Under the pieces are notes generated by a model. It was not told the DNA's origin. It did not search any database and was given only the letters and a program-made list of their open reading frames with translations. From positions 124,001-188,000 of the forward strand of contig NZ_CP061295.1 in NCBI RefSeq assembly GCF_018687535.1: DNA of 64,000 nt. Direction: 5' to 3'. Shown in pieces: positions 27,529-37,115 of this stretch. The position numbers and the translations under genes were made by a program. The stretch is from Polynucleobacter sp. MWH-S4W17. GTDB taxonomy: Bacteria > Pseudomonadota > Gammaproteobacteria > Burkholderiales > Burkholderiaceae. How positions within the stretch are numbered: the first letter of the stretch is position 1; each line of letters opens with the position of its first letter.

Positions 27529-28578
27529 ATGCAGGACACTCAAACCGTTGAAAAACCCTTAACCCAATTCAAATCTAAAGCGGATTTGCATCAGGGCGTA
27601 AATGCAGGGGGCGAGGCATCTGGCGAGTGGTCAGTGGCTCAAATTGAAGCCTTATTTGCACTCCCTTTAAATGAGCTGATGCTGAGGGCTCAAGAGACTC
27701 ATAAAGCCTATTTCCCAGAAGGTGATGTTGAATTAGCTACTTTGCTGTCAATTAAGACGGGCGGCTGTCCTGAGGATTGTGGTTATTGCCCGCAAGCTGC
27801 TCGTTATGACACCGATGTTAAGGCTGAGAAGTTAATGGGCTTAGAGGAGGTCTTAGAGGCTGCCAAAGCTGCTAAAGCCGCTGGGTCTAACCGTTTCTGT
27901 ATGGGTGCCGCTTGGCGCGAACCCAAAGACCGCGATATTGAAAAAGTGACTGCCATGATTAAGGGCGTAAAAGCCTTGGGTCTGGAGACCTGTGCCACCT
28001 TAGGCATGTTGGAGGCAGATCAAGCCCAGGCACTGCAAGAGGCTGGCCTAGACTTTTATAACCATAACTTAGATACCAGCGAAGATTTTTATCGTTCAGT
28101 GATCTCAACCAGAGGCTACCAAGACCGTTTGGATACGATATCCAATGTCCGTGCCGCCGGCATGTCGGTTTGTTGTGGTGGTATTGTCGGTATGGGCGAG
28201 TCTAGACAGCAGCGCGCCGCATTTTTGGCCCGTTTGGCAAATTTGAGCCCCTACCCAGAATCCGTTCCTATCAATCATCTAGTGCCGGTAGCCGGTACAC
28301 CCTTAGCTGAGCAAAAGCCTTTAGACCCACTGGAGTTTGTGAGAACGATTGCGGTTGCTAGGATCACGATGCCTAAAGCCCGCGTACGTTTATCTGCTGG
28401 TCGTCAGGAGCTTGGTAGGGCGGTTCAGGCTATGTGCTTTATGGCTGGAGCTAACTCTATTTTCTATGGTGAGCAACTACTCACTACCGGTAATCCCGAG
28501 GCAGAACAAGACCGTGAGCTCTTGGCAGAGTTGGGTTTAAAGACCAAACAAAGCTGCAAAGCAGAGGTTTTGGTTTAG
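27529..28578 (+). CDS. bioB: Biotin synthase
   Basis: 349 residues from the ATG at 27529. The radical-SAM cluster cysteines are Cys80, Cys84 and Cys87 in [14 protein letters not shown]. Further BioB signatures are [15 protein letters not shown] near 122, [12 protein letters not shown] near 175 and [11 protein letters not shown] near 285. It inserts sulfur into dethiobiotin, using an auxiliary [2Fe-2S] cluster as donor. A TTG ten codons upstream (27499) could extend it, but the ATG has the CTGGAA ribosome site at a good distance. It is divergent from bioA. Confidence 0.96.
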   Translation: MQDTQTVEKPLTQFKSKADLHQGVNAGGEASGEWSVAQIEALFALPLNELMLRAQETHKAYFPEGDVELATLLSIKTGGCPEDCGYCPQAARYDTDVKAEKLMGLEEVLEAAKAAKAAGSNRFCMGAAWREPKDRDIEKVTAMIKGVKALGLETCATLGMLEADQAQALQEAGLDFYNHNLDTSEDFYRSVISTRGYQDRLDTISNVRAAGMSVCCGGIVGMGESRQQRAAFLARLANLSPYPESVPINHLVPVAGTPLAEQKPLDPLEFVRTIAVARITMPKARVRLSAGRQELGRAVQAMCFMAGANSIFYGEQLLTTGNPEAEQDRELLAELGLKTKQSCKAEVLV

Positions 28579-28590
28579 TTTTCCACGCGC

Positions 28591-29220
28591 ATGTCCCCGA
28601 TAGATCGCCTCATACTGGAGTTTGATACCGCCCTTCGGTCGGTGGTCGGTGGTGCTCATGCCCATAGACCCACGCCAGGATCTGATTTTGGGGGTAATTC
28701 CGGTTTGGATGCTAACGAGCGCAAACATGCAGCAGGACTCATGCGAGTCAATCATGTGGGTGAAGTTTGTGCGCAAGCGCTGTATCAATCGCAAAAATTA
28801 GTTGCTCGAAATTCAGAAATTCAGGAGATGTTGGATCACTCCGGAAAAGAGGAGATGGATCACCTTGCTTGGTGTGAAACTCGTCTTCAAGAGCTCGGAT
28901 CACACACCAGTTATCTCAATCCACTTTGGTATGCGGGATCCTTTGCAATTGGCTTGGCAGCAGGCTTAGCGGGCGATAAGTGGAGTTTAGGTTTTGTTGC
29001 TGAAACAGAAAAACAAGTCGAGAATCACTTGGAAAGTCATCTCGAAAAATTACCAAAAGAAGATCAGCGATCTCGTGCAATTGTGGATCAAATGCGCGTT
29101 GATGAAATTGCTCACGGACAAGCCGCAAAAAATGCTGGCGGTGCAAATTTGCCAGAACCCATTCAAAAAATAATGCAGGCGATGTCCAAGATAATGACCA
29201 CTACTGCTTATAAAATTTAA
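28591..29220 (+). CDS. coq7: Demethoxyubiquinone hydroxylase, Coq7 family
   Basis: 209 residues. Di-iron ligands are visible in the repeated E-x-x-H arrangement: [17 protein letters not shown] near 50, [17 protein letters not shown] near 90, and [14 protein letters not shown] near 170, plus an intermediate Glu in [13 protein letters not shown] near 136. It hydroxylates C6 of the ubiquinone ring at the membrane. The gene lies 12 bases after bioB on the same strand, so it may share a transcript with bioB, though the pathways differ. Confidence 0.94.
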   Translation: MSPIDRLILEFDTALRSVVGGAHAHRPTPGSDFGGNSGLDANERKHAAGLMRVNHVGEVCAQALYQSQKLVARNSEIQEMLDHSGKEEMDHLAWCETRLQELGSHTSYLNPLWYAGSFAIGLAAGLAGDKWSLGFVAETEKQVENHLESHLEKLPKEDQRSRAIVDQMRVDEIAHGQAAKNAGGANLPEPIQKIMQAMSKIMTTTAYKI

Positions 29221-29463
29221 GACAGAAATCTGATTTAATTTTCAAAATCAATTTCTGATTAATTGTTGGTGGATTTCTTAAGCATTACTGTTTTTAAATA
29301 CAGTATATTTAGCCATTATCTAGCTCAATAGCTAAGATCTATTCTTAAGTATATTTTCCAAGCCGTTGTTTCAAGTAACTATTTTATTATCACCATTTTC
29401 TCAACACATGACGCTAAGTGTTTGTAAACACTAGAGAAATTCCTAAAAAAACTCCTAAAAACA
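29221..29463. other. Intergenic region upstream of the dcw promoter
   Basis: The 300 bases between coq7 and mraZ hold no gene. An AT-rich hairpin sits at 29223-29257, directly after coq7 (7-bp arms CAGAAAT/ATTTCTG plus a 6-bp inner stem), without a T tract, so it is at best a weak terminator. A 16-base dyad lies at 29417-29432. Two copies of TCCTAAAAA (29441 and 29453) make an A-rich stretch just upstream of the -35 element. Confidence 0.5.
29417..29432. promoter_or_regulatory. Dyad upstream of the dcw promoter
   Basis: AGTGTTT-GT-AAACACT has two 7-base arms with a 2-base centre, ending 32 bases before the -35 element at 29465. Position and symmetry fit a regulator site, but no cognate protein is known here. 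Confidence 0.35.
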
Positions 29464-29464
29464 C

Positions 29465-29493
29465 TTGACCCTCTTGGTGTGATCCTCTAAAGT
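29465..29493 (+). promoter_or_regulatory. dcw cluster promoter
   Basis: TTGACC (29465-29470) and TAAAGT (29488-29493) are separated by 17 bases, a good housekeeping sigma-70 type match. Transcription would start near 29500, only about 20 bases before the mraZ ATG. It is the only clear promoter I see for the head of the division cluster. Confidence 0.7.
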
Positions 29494-29516
29494 GGGAGGA
29501 AGTGTGAAAAAGTGGG
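29492..29516 (+). promoter_or_regulatory. MraZ-binding repeats
   Basis: GTGGG at 29492-29496, GTGTG at 29502-29506 and GTGGG at 29512-29516 are spaced exactly 10 bases apart, immediately upstream of mraZ. MraZ is known to bind such GTGGG/TGGGN repeats with 10-base period in its own promoter and repress the cluster. The middle copy is degenerate. The repeats overlap the -10 element and the predicted start site, which fits autorepression. Confidence 0.8.
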
Positions 29517-29520
29517 GTAA

Positions 29521-29952
29521 ATGGTGTTTCAAGGTGCGTCAGCTCTCAATTTAGATGCAAAAGGCCGCATGTCTGTGCCGGCTAGGCATCGTGATGCCTT
29601 GTTGGTACAGGGTGAGGGCCGAATCACGCTTACAAAACACCCCGACGGCTGCCTACTTCTCTTCCCGCGTCCAGAGTGGGAAACCTTTAGAGCAAGAGTT
29701 GCACAACTTCCGATGGATGCCCATTGGTGGCGCCGTATTTTTTTAGGTAACGCTGCGGAAATAGATTTGGATGGTGCTGGTCGTGTACTGGTAAGTCCAG
29801 AGTTGCGCGCTGCTGCCGGAATCGAAAAAGAAGTGATTTTGCTCGGCATGGGAAGTCACTTGGAGTTGTGGGACGCGGCTACATACGCTGCAAAAGAACA
29901 GGCTGCGATTGCGCAAGGCATGCCTGAAGCACTCAAGCAATTTAATTTTTGA
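29521..29952 (+). CDS. mraZ: Transcriptional regulator MraZ
   Basis: 143 residues, standard length. Two SpoVT-AbrB-like swapped-hairpin halves each carry the DxxGR signature: [15 protein letters not shown] near 8 and [14 protein letters not shown] near 83. MraZ forms ring-like multimers that bind the repeats upstream of its own gene and control the dcw operon. First gene of the cluster. The ATG lies 4 bases after the last repeat, so the operator overlaps the usual ribosome-site position, where GTGGGGTAA is the only G-rich element. Confidence 0.95.
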   Translation: MVFQGASALNLDAKGRMSVPARHRDALLVQGEGRITLTKHPDGCLLLFPRPEWETFRARVAQLPMDAHWWRRIFLGNAAEIDLDGAGRVLVSPELRAAAGIEKEVILLGMGSHLELWDAATYAAKEQAAIAQGMPEALKQFNF

Positions 29953-29964
29953 TGACAGGGTGCC

Positions 29965-30915
29965 ATGAACATAACTCATCGCCCAGTATTACTGGCCGAG
30001 GCGGTGACAGCGCTAGTTGGCGGTCCGCTGATTCAAAATCAAAGTGCAGCAAACAAAATTTTGGTAATCGATGGAACCTTCGGGCGCGGCGGTCATACAC
30101 AAGCTTTGCTCAAGGAGTTGAATCCTTCGGCACGTATGATTTCTTTCGACAAAGATTTGGATGCGATTGCAGTGGCGCAAAAAATCAACGATCCACGTTT
30201 AAAGATTGTGCACGACAGTTTTGCACACATGGATCAGTATGCAGAGGTGGAATCAGTCGATGGAATTTTGTTGGACTTGGGAATCAGTTCGCCCCAAGTG
30301 GACGAAGCGCATCGGGGATTTTCTTTTCGTCGAGAAGGACCACTCGATATGCGCATGAACACCGATCATGGTTTAACCGCAGCAGAGTGGTTGGAGCAGG
30401 CGTCACCAGAGGAAATCACTCACGTGATTAAGACTTACGGAGAAGAACGCTTTGCATTTCAGATCGCAAAAGCCATTGTGGCTAAGCGAGAAGAGGGCCT
30501 TTCCCCTAAAACGACTACTCAGTTGGCAAGCCTAGTTGCAAGCATAGTGCGCACGCGCGAAGCTGGCCAAGATCCCGCAACAAGAACCTTTCAAGCATTG
30601 CGTATTTTTATTAATCGCGAGTTAGAAGATTTGGAGCTCGGTTTGAAGGCGGCTCTGAGGTTATTAAAGCCCGGCGCAAGACTTGCAGTGATTAGTTTTC
30701 ATTCGTTAGAAGATCGTATCGTGAAGCAGTTTATGCAAGCGCATGCAAAAGTCGAAGTACCCCGTGGGTTACCGGTACGCGAAAAAGACTTGCCACAAAG
30801 CGCCCTCGAAATTATTGGTCGAGTTAAGCCAAGCGATGCTGAGATATCTGAGAATCCTCGTGCCCGCTCTGCAATTATGCGTGTGGCTGAAAAGCGCATG
30901 GGAGTATCCGCATGA
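29965..30915 (+). CDS. rsmH: 16S rRNA (cytosine-1402-N4) methyltransferase
   Basis: 316 residues. SAM motif I is [16 protein letters not shown] near 34; [20 protein letters not shown] lies near 100, followed by PLDMRMN. The C-terminal [15 protein letters not shown] near 245 is diagnostic of RsmH (MraW). It methylates C1402 in the ribosomal P site. It sits 12 bases after mraZ and overlaps ftsL by 4 bases (ATGA). Confidence 0.96.
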   Translation: MNITHRPVLLAEAVTALVGGPLIQNQSAANKILVIDGTFGRGGHTQALLKELNPSARMISFDKDLDAIAVAQKINDPRLKIVHDSFAHMDQYAEVESVDGILLDLGISSPQVDEAHRGFSFRREGPLDMRMNTDHGLTAAEWLEQASPEEITHVIKTYGEERFAFQIAKAIVAKREEGLSPKTTTQLASLVASIVRTREAGQDPATRTFQALRIFINRELEDLELGLKAALRLLKPGARLAVISFHSLEDRIVKQFMQAHAKVEVPRGLPVREKDLPQSALEIIGRVKPSDAEISENPRARSAIMRVAEKRMGVSA

Positions 30916-31178
30916 ATCGCGCTACTTTGACTCTGCTCGCATTGCTATTAATTTGCGCGCTATCTCTGGTTGCGGCTCAGCAGCGTGCGCGAAAATTATT
31001 CATCCTTCAAGAGCGCGCGCAGATAGAAGAGCGTAAGTTAAATCAAGACTGGTTGCGTTTAGAGTATGAGCAGCGGAATTTATCGAAGTCTGCACGTATT
31101 CGCGACGTTGCTCGCAATCAATTGCATATGTCTCCGATTTCTCCTGAGCGCACCTTGTATTTGAAGGAGGCAAAATGA
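30912..31178 (+). CDS. ftsL: Cell division protein FtsL
   Basis: 88 residues: a short cytoplasmic start, one membrane span ([19 protein letters not shown], about 5-23) and a periplasmic coiled coil (about 28-62) ending in a conserved-looking [18 protein letters not shown] segment. FtsL forms a complex with FtsB and FtsQ that activates FtsW-FtsI at the septum. Sequence identity in this family is low; position between rsmH and ftsI and topology carry the call. ATGA overlaps on both sides. Confidence 0.9.
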   Translation: MNRATLTLLALLLICALSLVAAQQRARKLFILQERAQIEERKLNQDWLRLEYEQRNLSKSARIRDVARNQLHMSPISPERTLYLKEAK

Positions 31179-32947
31179 GACCGGTTGGCTTCTCCACTAC
31201 GCCAAATTTAGTTTTACGCCTGCCAATGTGGCGGTCTCGTTTGATGCTATTCCTTTTGTTCTTTGTATTCATGATGTTACTGCTACGCGCATTTTGGATT
31301 CAGGGTCCAGGAAATGCGTTCTATGAAGCTAAAGGCGTGCGTGGAACTCAGCGCGAATTGGAGCTCCCCGCTAGTCGCGGAAAAATTTTGGATCGTAACG
31401 GCCAAGTGATTGCAACGAGCTTGGAAGCCAAGTCGGTCATTGCCTATAACGACACCGTTCCTGATGATTTGGCCGCAGACAAAGTGCAGAAATTGGCAAG
31501 TCTTTTGCAAATGAGCGAATCTGATCTGCGTAAAAAGTTGAAAGAAGAGCGCAAGCAGGTTTTCTTAAAGCGTCAAGTAGATCCAGTTGTAGCGCAGCAA
31601 ATTAAACAGCTAGAGATCCCTGGCATTGGTTTAAATAATGAATATCGTCGCTTCTACCCAGAAGGTGAGGCGATGGCGCACGTGGTTGGCTTTACAAATG
31701 TGAATGATAAAGGTCAAGAAGGGATGGAGCTTTCTCGTGAGAATGAGCTTGCTGGTCACCCTGGTCAAAGACGAGTAGTAGTTGATCGCCTGGGTCGCGT
31801 TGTTGAGGATGTTGCGATCTTACAGTTGCCACAAAATGGAAAAGACTTAAACCTATCCATTGATAGCAAGATACAGTTCTTGGCCTATAACGCCGTTAAA
31901 GATGCTGTAGAGCAACATCACGCTAAAGCAGGCGGTGCAGTAGTGCTTGATACCCAAACTGGTGAGATTTTGGCGTTGGCAAATTACCCAAGCTACAACC
32001 CAAATGATCGAAGGTACTTAACTGGCGAGCAATTGCGTAATCGCGTATTGACTGACACCTTTGAGCCTGGCTCAACTATCAAGCCGTTAACAATTTCAAT
32101 TGCTTTAGAAAAAGGCGCTATCAGGCCAGATACCAATATGGTGATTGGTGCGAGTTATTTAGTTGGACCAAAGCCAATTACCGATACGCATCCCTATGGG
32201 AATCTAACGGTTGCACAAATTATTCAAAAATCTAGCAACATTGGTACTGCAAAGATTGCCATGAATAATCTTTCTGCCGAAGAAATGTGGGATTTATATA
32301 CCGCAGTTGGCTTTGGCCAAGCGCCAAAAATTGGTTTCCCTGGTGCTGTTGCGGGCACGGTACATCCTTTCAAAAAATGGATGCCTACTGATCAAGCCCG
32401 TATTGCTTTTGGCTATGGTATTTCTGCGTCACTCTTTCAGGTGGCGCGCGCATACACAGTTTTTGCACGTGATGGTGAATTAGTTCCCCTGACGATTGAG
32501 CGTAGTCCTGAGTTCAAGCCAGGCGTTAAAGTGCTTTCACCAAAAACGGCTATTGAAATGCGCAACATGATGGAGGCGGTTACTGAGCCGGGGGGAACTG
32601 CAGTCAAAGCGCAGGCTGAAGGTTATCGCGTTGGCGGAAAAACAGGCACTGCCCATAAATTAGTTGGCAAAGGATATGGCAATTCTTATCGCGCTTACTT
32701 TGCTGGACTTGCCCCCATTAGTGCTCCACGTATTGTGGTTGCGGTAATGATTGATGAGCCTACTGGTGGAAGTCACTACGGTGGTGATGTTGCGGCACCC
32801 GTATTCTCGACAATTGTTGGAGAGACGCTCCGTTCATTGAATGTCTTGCCAGACAACAAAGTTAAGCAAATGGTGTTGGAAGATAAAGCCCCAGAGGAAA
32901 TTCGGCCAGCAGCTGCACACGCTCAACATGTGGTTTTGAAGCGATGA
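31175..32947 (+). CDS. ftsI: Septal peptidoglycan transpeptidase FtsI (PBP3)
   Basis: 590 residues. One N-terminal membrane anchor (LMLFLLFFVFMMLLLRAFWI, about 16-35) leads to a PBP dimerisation domain (SRGKILDRNGQVIATS near 68) and the transpeptidase domain. The transpeptidase motifs are the nucleophile in EPGSTIKPLT (Ser near 299), SSN near 353 and KTGTAHK near 488. It crosslinks septal peptidoglycan with FtsW. It overlaps ftsL and murE by 4 bases each. Confidence 0.96.
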   Translation: MRPVGFSTTPNLVLRLPMWRSRLMLFLLFFVFMMLLLRAFWIQGPGNAFYEAKGVRGTQRELELPASRGKILDRNGQVIATSLEAKSVIAYNDTVPDDLAADKVQKLASLLQMSESDLRKKLKEERKQVFLKRQVDPVVAQQIKQLEIPGIGLNNEYRRFYPEGEAMAHVVGFTNVNDKGQEGMELSRENELAGHPGQRRVVVDRLGRVVEDVAILQLPQNGKDLNLSIDSKIQFLAYNAVKDAVEQHHAKAGGAVVLDTQTGEILALANYPSYNPNDRRYLTGEQLRNRVLTDTFEPGSTIKPLTISIALEKGAIRPDTNMVIGASYLVGPKPITDTHPYGNLTVAQIIQKSSNIGTAKIAMNNLSAEEMWDLYTAVGFGQAPKIGFPGAVAGTVHPFKKWMPTDQARIAFGYGISASLFQVARAYTVFARDGELVPLTIERSPEFKPGVKVLSPKTAIEMRNMMEAVTEPGGTAVKAQAEGYRVGGKTGTAHKLVGKGYGNSYRAYFAGLAPISAPRIVVAVMIDEPTGGSHYGGDVAAPVFSTIVGETLRSLNVLPDNKVKQMVLEDKAPEEIRPAAAHAQHVVLKR

Positions 32948-34494
32948 GGGTGGATTTGAAAATAGACACCAATCATTTGATTGACCACTTACATACTTTA
33001 GCGAACTCCTCCGCAAAAGTATGTGCGGACAGTCGCCAGATTCAGTCTGGCGATATCTTTTTTGCCTACCCTGTAGGTCACGGCAACGCCTTGTGTGATG
33101 GTCGTCAATTTATTGAAGCGGCATTAGAGAGTGGTGCAGCCGCAGTGGTCTTCGATCCAGCGGGTACGGATCAGCAGTATTTAGATCATCCACAATGTTT
33201 TGCGGTTGAACATCTTGCTACAAAAGCAGGTGAGCTTTGTGCGCAATGGTATGGTCATCCGAGCAAAGAATTAAAAATCATTGGTGTCACTGGCACTAAT
33301 GGCAAAACTAGCATCACGCAATGGTTAGCCCAGGCTTTAGATACTAGCAGTCATCACACTGCAGTTTTGGGCACCTTAGGTACCGGGTTCCCTGGCGCAT
33401 TGGTGCAAACTGGCTATACCACTCCAGATGCACCTAAATTACAAACGCAGTTAGCAGAGTTGCGCAGCGCTGGAGCTAAACAAGTCGCGATGGAAGTATC
33501 TTCGCATGCTTTGCATCAAGAGAGAGTCGCTGGAACAAATATTCACTGTGCAGTATTTACGAATCTGACGCAGGATCATTTGGATTACCACGGCAGCATG
33601 GCTGATTACGCCGAGGCAAAGGCTAAGTTATTTCAGCAAACCGGCCTTGAGCACGCAGTGATTAACTTGGATGATGCTTTTGGTCGTGAGCTTGCCATGA
33701 ACTTGTTGGCAAAAGAGAGTTTGAAGGTCTGGGCATATGCATTGTCTCAATCCGCGTTCCAGGGATTTGAAAAATTCGGTGACCGTTTATCTCGTATTTA
33801 TGCAAAAGATATTCTACTGAGTGGGGCGGGTTACAACGCAAGCTTCATTTTTGATGGAGTGGGAAGCGCTCAATTGCATATTCCTTTGCTAGGTGAATTT
33901 AATTTAAGTAATGCGCTTGCGGTGTGGACGGCATTACTTTCACAGGGCATGAGCTTGGAAGTAGCCGCTCAAAAAGTGAGCCAATTAAATCCAGTGCGTG
34001 GTCGTATGGAGTTAATTCCTTTGGGTAAATCTCAAAAGAAAGAGGGCTTGTTAGCAGTTGTGGATTACGCGCATACCCCAGATGCTTTAGAGAAAACCTT
34101 ACAAGCATTACGACCTATTGCTGAGCAGCGCGGTGGAAAAATTTGGTGTGTCTTTGGTTGTGGCGGTGATCGCGATGCTGGTAAGCGTTCGCTAATGGGT
34201 GCTGTCGCAGAGCGTAATGCCGACCATATTCTGATTACAAGTGACAATCCTCGCTCTGAAGATCCACAGGCTATCATGCAGATGGTTCGCAGTGGTATTA
34301 GCAAGGATGCGCAGAACGTTCAAATTATTGCTGATCGTGCGGCCGCCATCATGGCCGCAATTCGTCATTCGGATGCCCACGATATTGTTCTGGTTGCCGG
34401 TAAGGGTCATGAAACTACTCAAGAAATCAATGGCAAGAAATTTGATTTTTCTGATCAAGAGCATATTCGCTTAGCCGCTGGAGGTGGAGTCTGA
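32944..34494 (+). CDS. murE: UDP-MurNAc-tripeptide synthetase MurE
   Basis: 516 residues, a Mur ligase. The ATP motif GVTGTNGKTSITQW lies near 114, and TSDNPRSEDPQ near 432 contains the DNPR motif that selects meso-diaminopimelate, so the peptidoglycan is the usual Gram-negative type. It adds the third residue to UDP-MurNAc-Ala-Glu in the cytoplasm. The ATG overlaps the ftsI stop (ATGA); the stop shares one base with murF (TGATG). Confidence 0.96.
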   Translation: MRVDLKIDTNHLIDHLHTLANSSAKVCADSRQIQSGDIFFAYPVGHGNALCDGRQFIEAALESGAAAVVFDPAGTDQQYLDHPQCFAVEHLATKAGELCAQWYGHPSKELKIIGVTGTNGKTSITQWLAQALDTSSHHTAVLGTLGTGFPGALVQTGYTTPDAPKLQTQLAELRSAGAKQVAMEVSSHALHQERVAGTNIHCAVFTNLTQDHLDYHGSMADYAEAKAKLFQQTGLEHAVINLDDAFGRELAMNLLAKESLKVWAYALSQSAFQGFEKFGDRLSRIYAKDILLSGAGYNASFIFDGVGSAQLHIPLLGEFNLSNALAVWTALLSQGMSLEVAAQKVSQLNPVRGRMELIPLGKSQKKEGLLAVVDYAHTPDALEKTLQALRPIAEQRGGKIWCVFGCGGDRDAGKRSLMGAVAERNADHILITSDNPRSEDPQAIMQMVRSGISKDAQNVQIIADRAAAIMAAIRHSDAHDIVLVAGKGHETTQEINGKKFDFSDQEHIRLAAGGGV

Positions 34495-35942
34495 TGTCTA
34501 TCATGACCACCCTTGCACAAGCACAGGTAATGTTGCCTGGAAGTAAATTACTGAATATTTCTGCGCAAGCTGCCCAGGAAATCTCTGTTTCTCGAGTGGG
34601 TACTGATAGTCGCCAGATCGATCGTAACGAATTATTTGTCGCTTTAGTTGGCGAGCGCTTTGATGCGCATGACTTTTTATCCGATGTGGCTAAGGCAGGG
34701 GCTAGTGCTGCCCTTATTAGTGCGCAAGATAAATGCCCGCCTGATTTACCTGCTATTTGCGTTTCAAACACGCGTGTTGGTTTGGGAAATTTAGCAAAAG
34801 CATGGCGGACAAATCACCCCATTCCTTTGGCGTTGGTTACTGGCAGCAATGGTAAGACCACCGTAAAAGAGATGATCGCCTCTATTTTTAAAGCCGCAGT
34901 GGGCGAACAAAATACTTTGGTTACTAAAGGAAATCTGAATAACGATATTGGTTTGCCGTTAACGCTGTTGAAATTGCGTGCAACAGATCGCCTTGCTGTA
35001 GTTGAGCTCGGCATGAATCATCCTGGTGAAACAGCGCAGTTAGCAGCCATTGCGCAGGCAAATATTGCATTAATTAATAATGCCCAGCGCGAGCATCAAG
35101 AGTTTATGGCTACGGTTGCGGCTGTAGCAGAAGAGCATTCAGATGCTATTCGTGCTTTGCCAACTGATGGTATTGCTGTATTCCCAGCAGACTCAGAATT
35201 TTCAAGTGTTTGGCGCCAGGCTGCTGCAGGTCGAAAAGTGATTGATTTTGTTTTGTTGTCTGCTCAGTCTAAGGTTGCGGCTGCTGTGACCGGAAGTTTG
35301 CTAAGCAATGGGCATGTACAGATTAAAACTGAACGAGGGGCTATCGAAGTTCAATTAAATACTTTGGGCAGTCACAATGTTCGCAATGCCTTGGCTGCGA
35401 GTGCGGTTGGTATCGCGGCAGGTGTAAGTCTTGAAAAGATTAAGCAGGGTCTTGAAGCATTCTCGCCAGTAAATGGGCGTATGCAGGCAAAAGTGATTGA
35501 TTCAAATAACACTTTAATTGACGATAGCTATAACGCTAATCCGGATTCCGTAAGAGCCGCTATCGATGCTTTAAAGCAATCGGGTAATTTATCTTGGTTG
35601 ATTTTGGGTGATATGGGTGAGGTTGGTAATCAGGGTCCCGAATTCCATCGTGAAGTTGGTGCCTATGCTGCTGAGCAAGGAATCTCAAAACTATTTGCTT
35701 TGGGGGAGCAATGCCAATTTGCTCTTCAGGGATTTAATGAAGTTGTTGGTAATAGTGCAGCTGTATCTAATGCAACTCATTTTGCCGATATAGATAGTCT
35801 CATTATGCAATTAAGAGATGCTTTGCATGCCCAGTCTAGCGGTAGCAATCAACACTTAAATATTTTGGTTAAAGGTTCACGGTTTATGCGCATGGAGCGT
35901 GTAGTGCAGGCCTTGTTAGAGGAGGCTAAAACATGCTCTTAA
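34494..35942 (+). CDS. murF: UDP-MurNAc-pentapeptide synthetase MurF
   Basis: 482 residues. The ATP motif is [17 protein letters not shown] near 114, [14 protein letters not shown] lies near 146, ELGMNHPGE near 172 and [16 protein letters not shown] near 342. It adds D-Ala-D-Ala to complete the cytoplasmic pentapeptide precursor. The start ATG shares one base with the murE stop, and the gene runs 10 bases into mraY. A second ATG three codons in is also possible. Confidence 0.96.
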   Translation: MSIMTTLAQAQVMLPGSKLLNISAQAAQEISVSRVGTDSRQIDRNELFVALVGERFDAHDFLSDVAKAGASAALISAQDKCPPDLPAICVSNTRVGLGNLAKAWRTNHPIPLALVTGSNGKTTVKEMIASIFKAAVGEQNTLVTKGNLNNDIGLPLTLLKLRATDRLAVVELGMNHPGETAQLAAIAQANIALINNAQREHQEFMATVAAVAEEHSDAIRALPTDGIAVFPADSEFSSVWRQAAAGRKVIDFVLLSAQSKVAAAVTGSLLSNGHVQIKTERGAIEVQLNTLGSHNVRNALAASAVGIAAGVSLEKIKQGLEAFSPVNGRMQAKVIDSNNTLIDDSYNANPDSVRAAIDALKQSGNLSWLILGDMGEVGNQGPEFHREVGAYAAEQGISKLFALGEQCQFALQGFNEVVGNSAAVSNATHFADIDSLIMQLRDALHAQSSGSNQHLNILVKGSRFMRMERVVQALLEEAKTCS

Positions 35943-37102
35943 TGTTGGCACAATGGTTGCAAGATGATTTCGGATTCTTCCGAGTATTTAACTACATCAC
36001 TTTCAGAGCCGTGATGGCAACGGTGACTGCATTATTGATTGGTTTAGCTGCAGGACCTTGGGTGATTCGTAAATTAAGCGCCCTGAAAATGGGTCAAGCA
36101 GTCCGCGCAGATGGACCACAAACCCATTTAGTGAAATCGGGCACCCCAACTATGGGTGGTGTTTTGATTTTGATCGGTATCTTTATCTCATGCATGTTGT
36201 GGGCCGATCTCAGCAATCGATTTATTTGGATTGTGATGATTGTGACTTTTGGTTTTGGTTTAGTTGGTTGGGTAGATGACTATCGCAAAGTGGTCTACAA
36301 AGATCCTAAAGGCATGGCTTCAAGAGAGAAGTTCTTCTGGCAAACACTAATTGGCTTATTTGCCGCTATCTATCTTGCATTCTCCGTTTCTGAAGTAAAT
36401 AACCTAAAAGTATTGCAATTATTTTATGAATGGTTAAGAGGTGGATTTGCTTTAGATCTGCCTGCAAAAACCAACTTGCTGCTGCCCTTCATGAAAGAAG
36501 TGAGTTATCCGTTGGGTGTGATGGGCTTCATTATTTTGAGCTATTTAGTAATCGTAGGCAGCAGTAATGCAGTGAACTTGACTGATGGCCTCGATGGTCT
36601 TGTCATCATGCCGGTGATCTTGGTAGGTGCTGCTTTGGGTGCTTTTGCTTATGTGATGGGTAATGCGATTTATGCAAAGTATCTCCTCTTCCCTTACATA
36701 CCGGGCGCTGGTGAGCTCATGATTTTCTGCGGAGCTATGGGCGGTGCTGGCTTAGCCTTCCTTTGGTTTAACACACACCCAGCGCAAGTATTTATGGGTG
36801 ATGTGGGCGCACTTGCTTTGGGCGGAGCCCTTGGCGCCATCGCTGTGATTGTTCGTCAAGAAATTGTGTTGTTTGTGATGGGCGGCATCTTTGTTGCTGA
36901 AACTGTTTCGGTAATGATGCAAGTATTTTGGTTCAAGCTCACTAAAAAACATTTTGGAGAGGGTCGTCGCATTTTCCGAATGGCGCCATTGCATCATCAT
37001 TTTGAATTGGGTGGTTGGAAGGAAACGCAAGTGGTTGTGCGTTTCTGGATCATTACCATCCTTCTAGTCTTAATTGGCTTATCTAGCTTGAAGTTACGGT
37101 GA
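35933..37102 (+). CDS. mraY: Phospho-MurNAc-pentapeptide translocase MraY
   Basis: 389 residues with ten expected membrane helices. Family motifs are [16 protein letters not shown] near 63, the aspartate-rich WVDDYRKV near 115, [14 protein letters not shown] near 216 and the metal/substrate loop [15 protein letters not shown] near 346. It transfers phospho-MurNAc-pentapeptide to undecaprenyl phosphate to make lipid I. It overlaps murF by 10 bases and is 13 bases from murD, one of the few non-overlapping junctions in the cluster. Confidence 0.97.
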   Translation: MLLMLAQWLQDDFGFFRVFNYITFRAVMATVTALLIGLAAGPWVIRKLSALKMGQAVRADGPQTHLVKSGTPTMGGVLILIGIFISCMLWADLSNRFIWIVMIVTFGFGLVGWVDDYRKVVYKDPKGMASREKFFWQTLIGLFAAIYLAFSVSEVNNLKVLQLFYEWLRGGFALDLPAKTNLLLPFMKEVSYPLGVMGFIILSYLVIVGSSNAVNLTDGLDGLVIMPVILVGAALGAFAYVMGNAIYAKYLLFPYIPGAGELMIFCGAMGGAGLAFLWFNTHPAQVFMGDVGALALGGALGAIAVIVRQEIVLFVMGGIFVAETVSVMMQVFWFKLTKKHFGEGRRIFRMAPLHHHFELGGWKETQVVVRFWIITILLVLIGLSSLKLR

Positions 37103-37115
37103 TCCAAAAGTAAAT

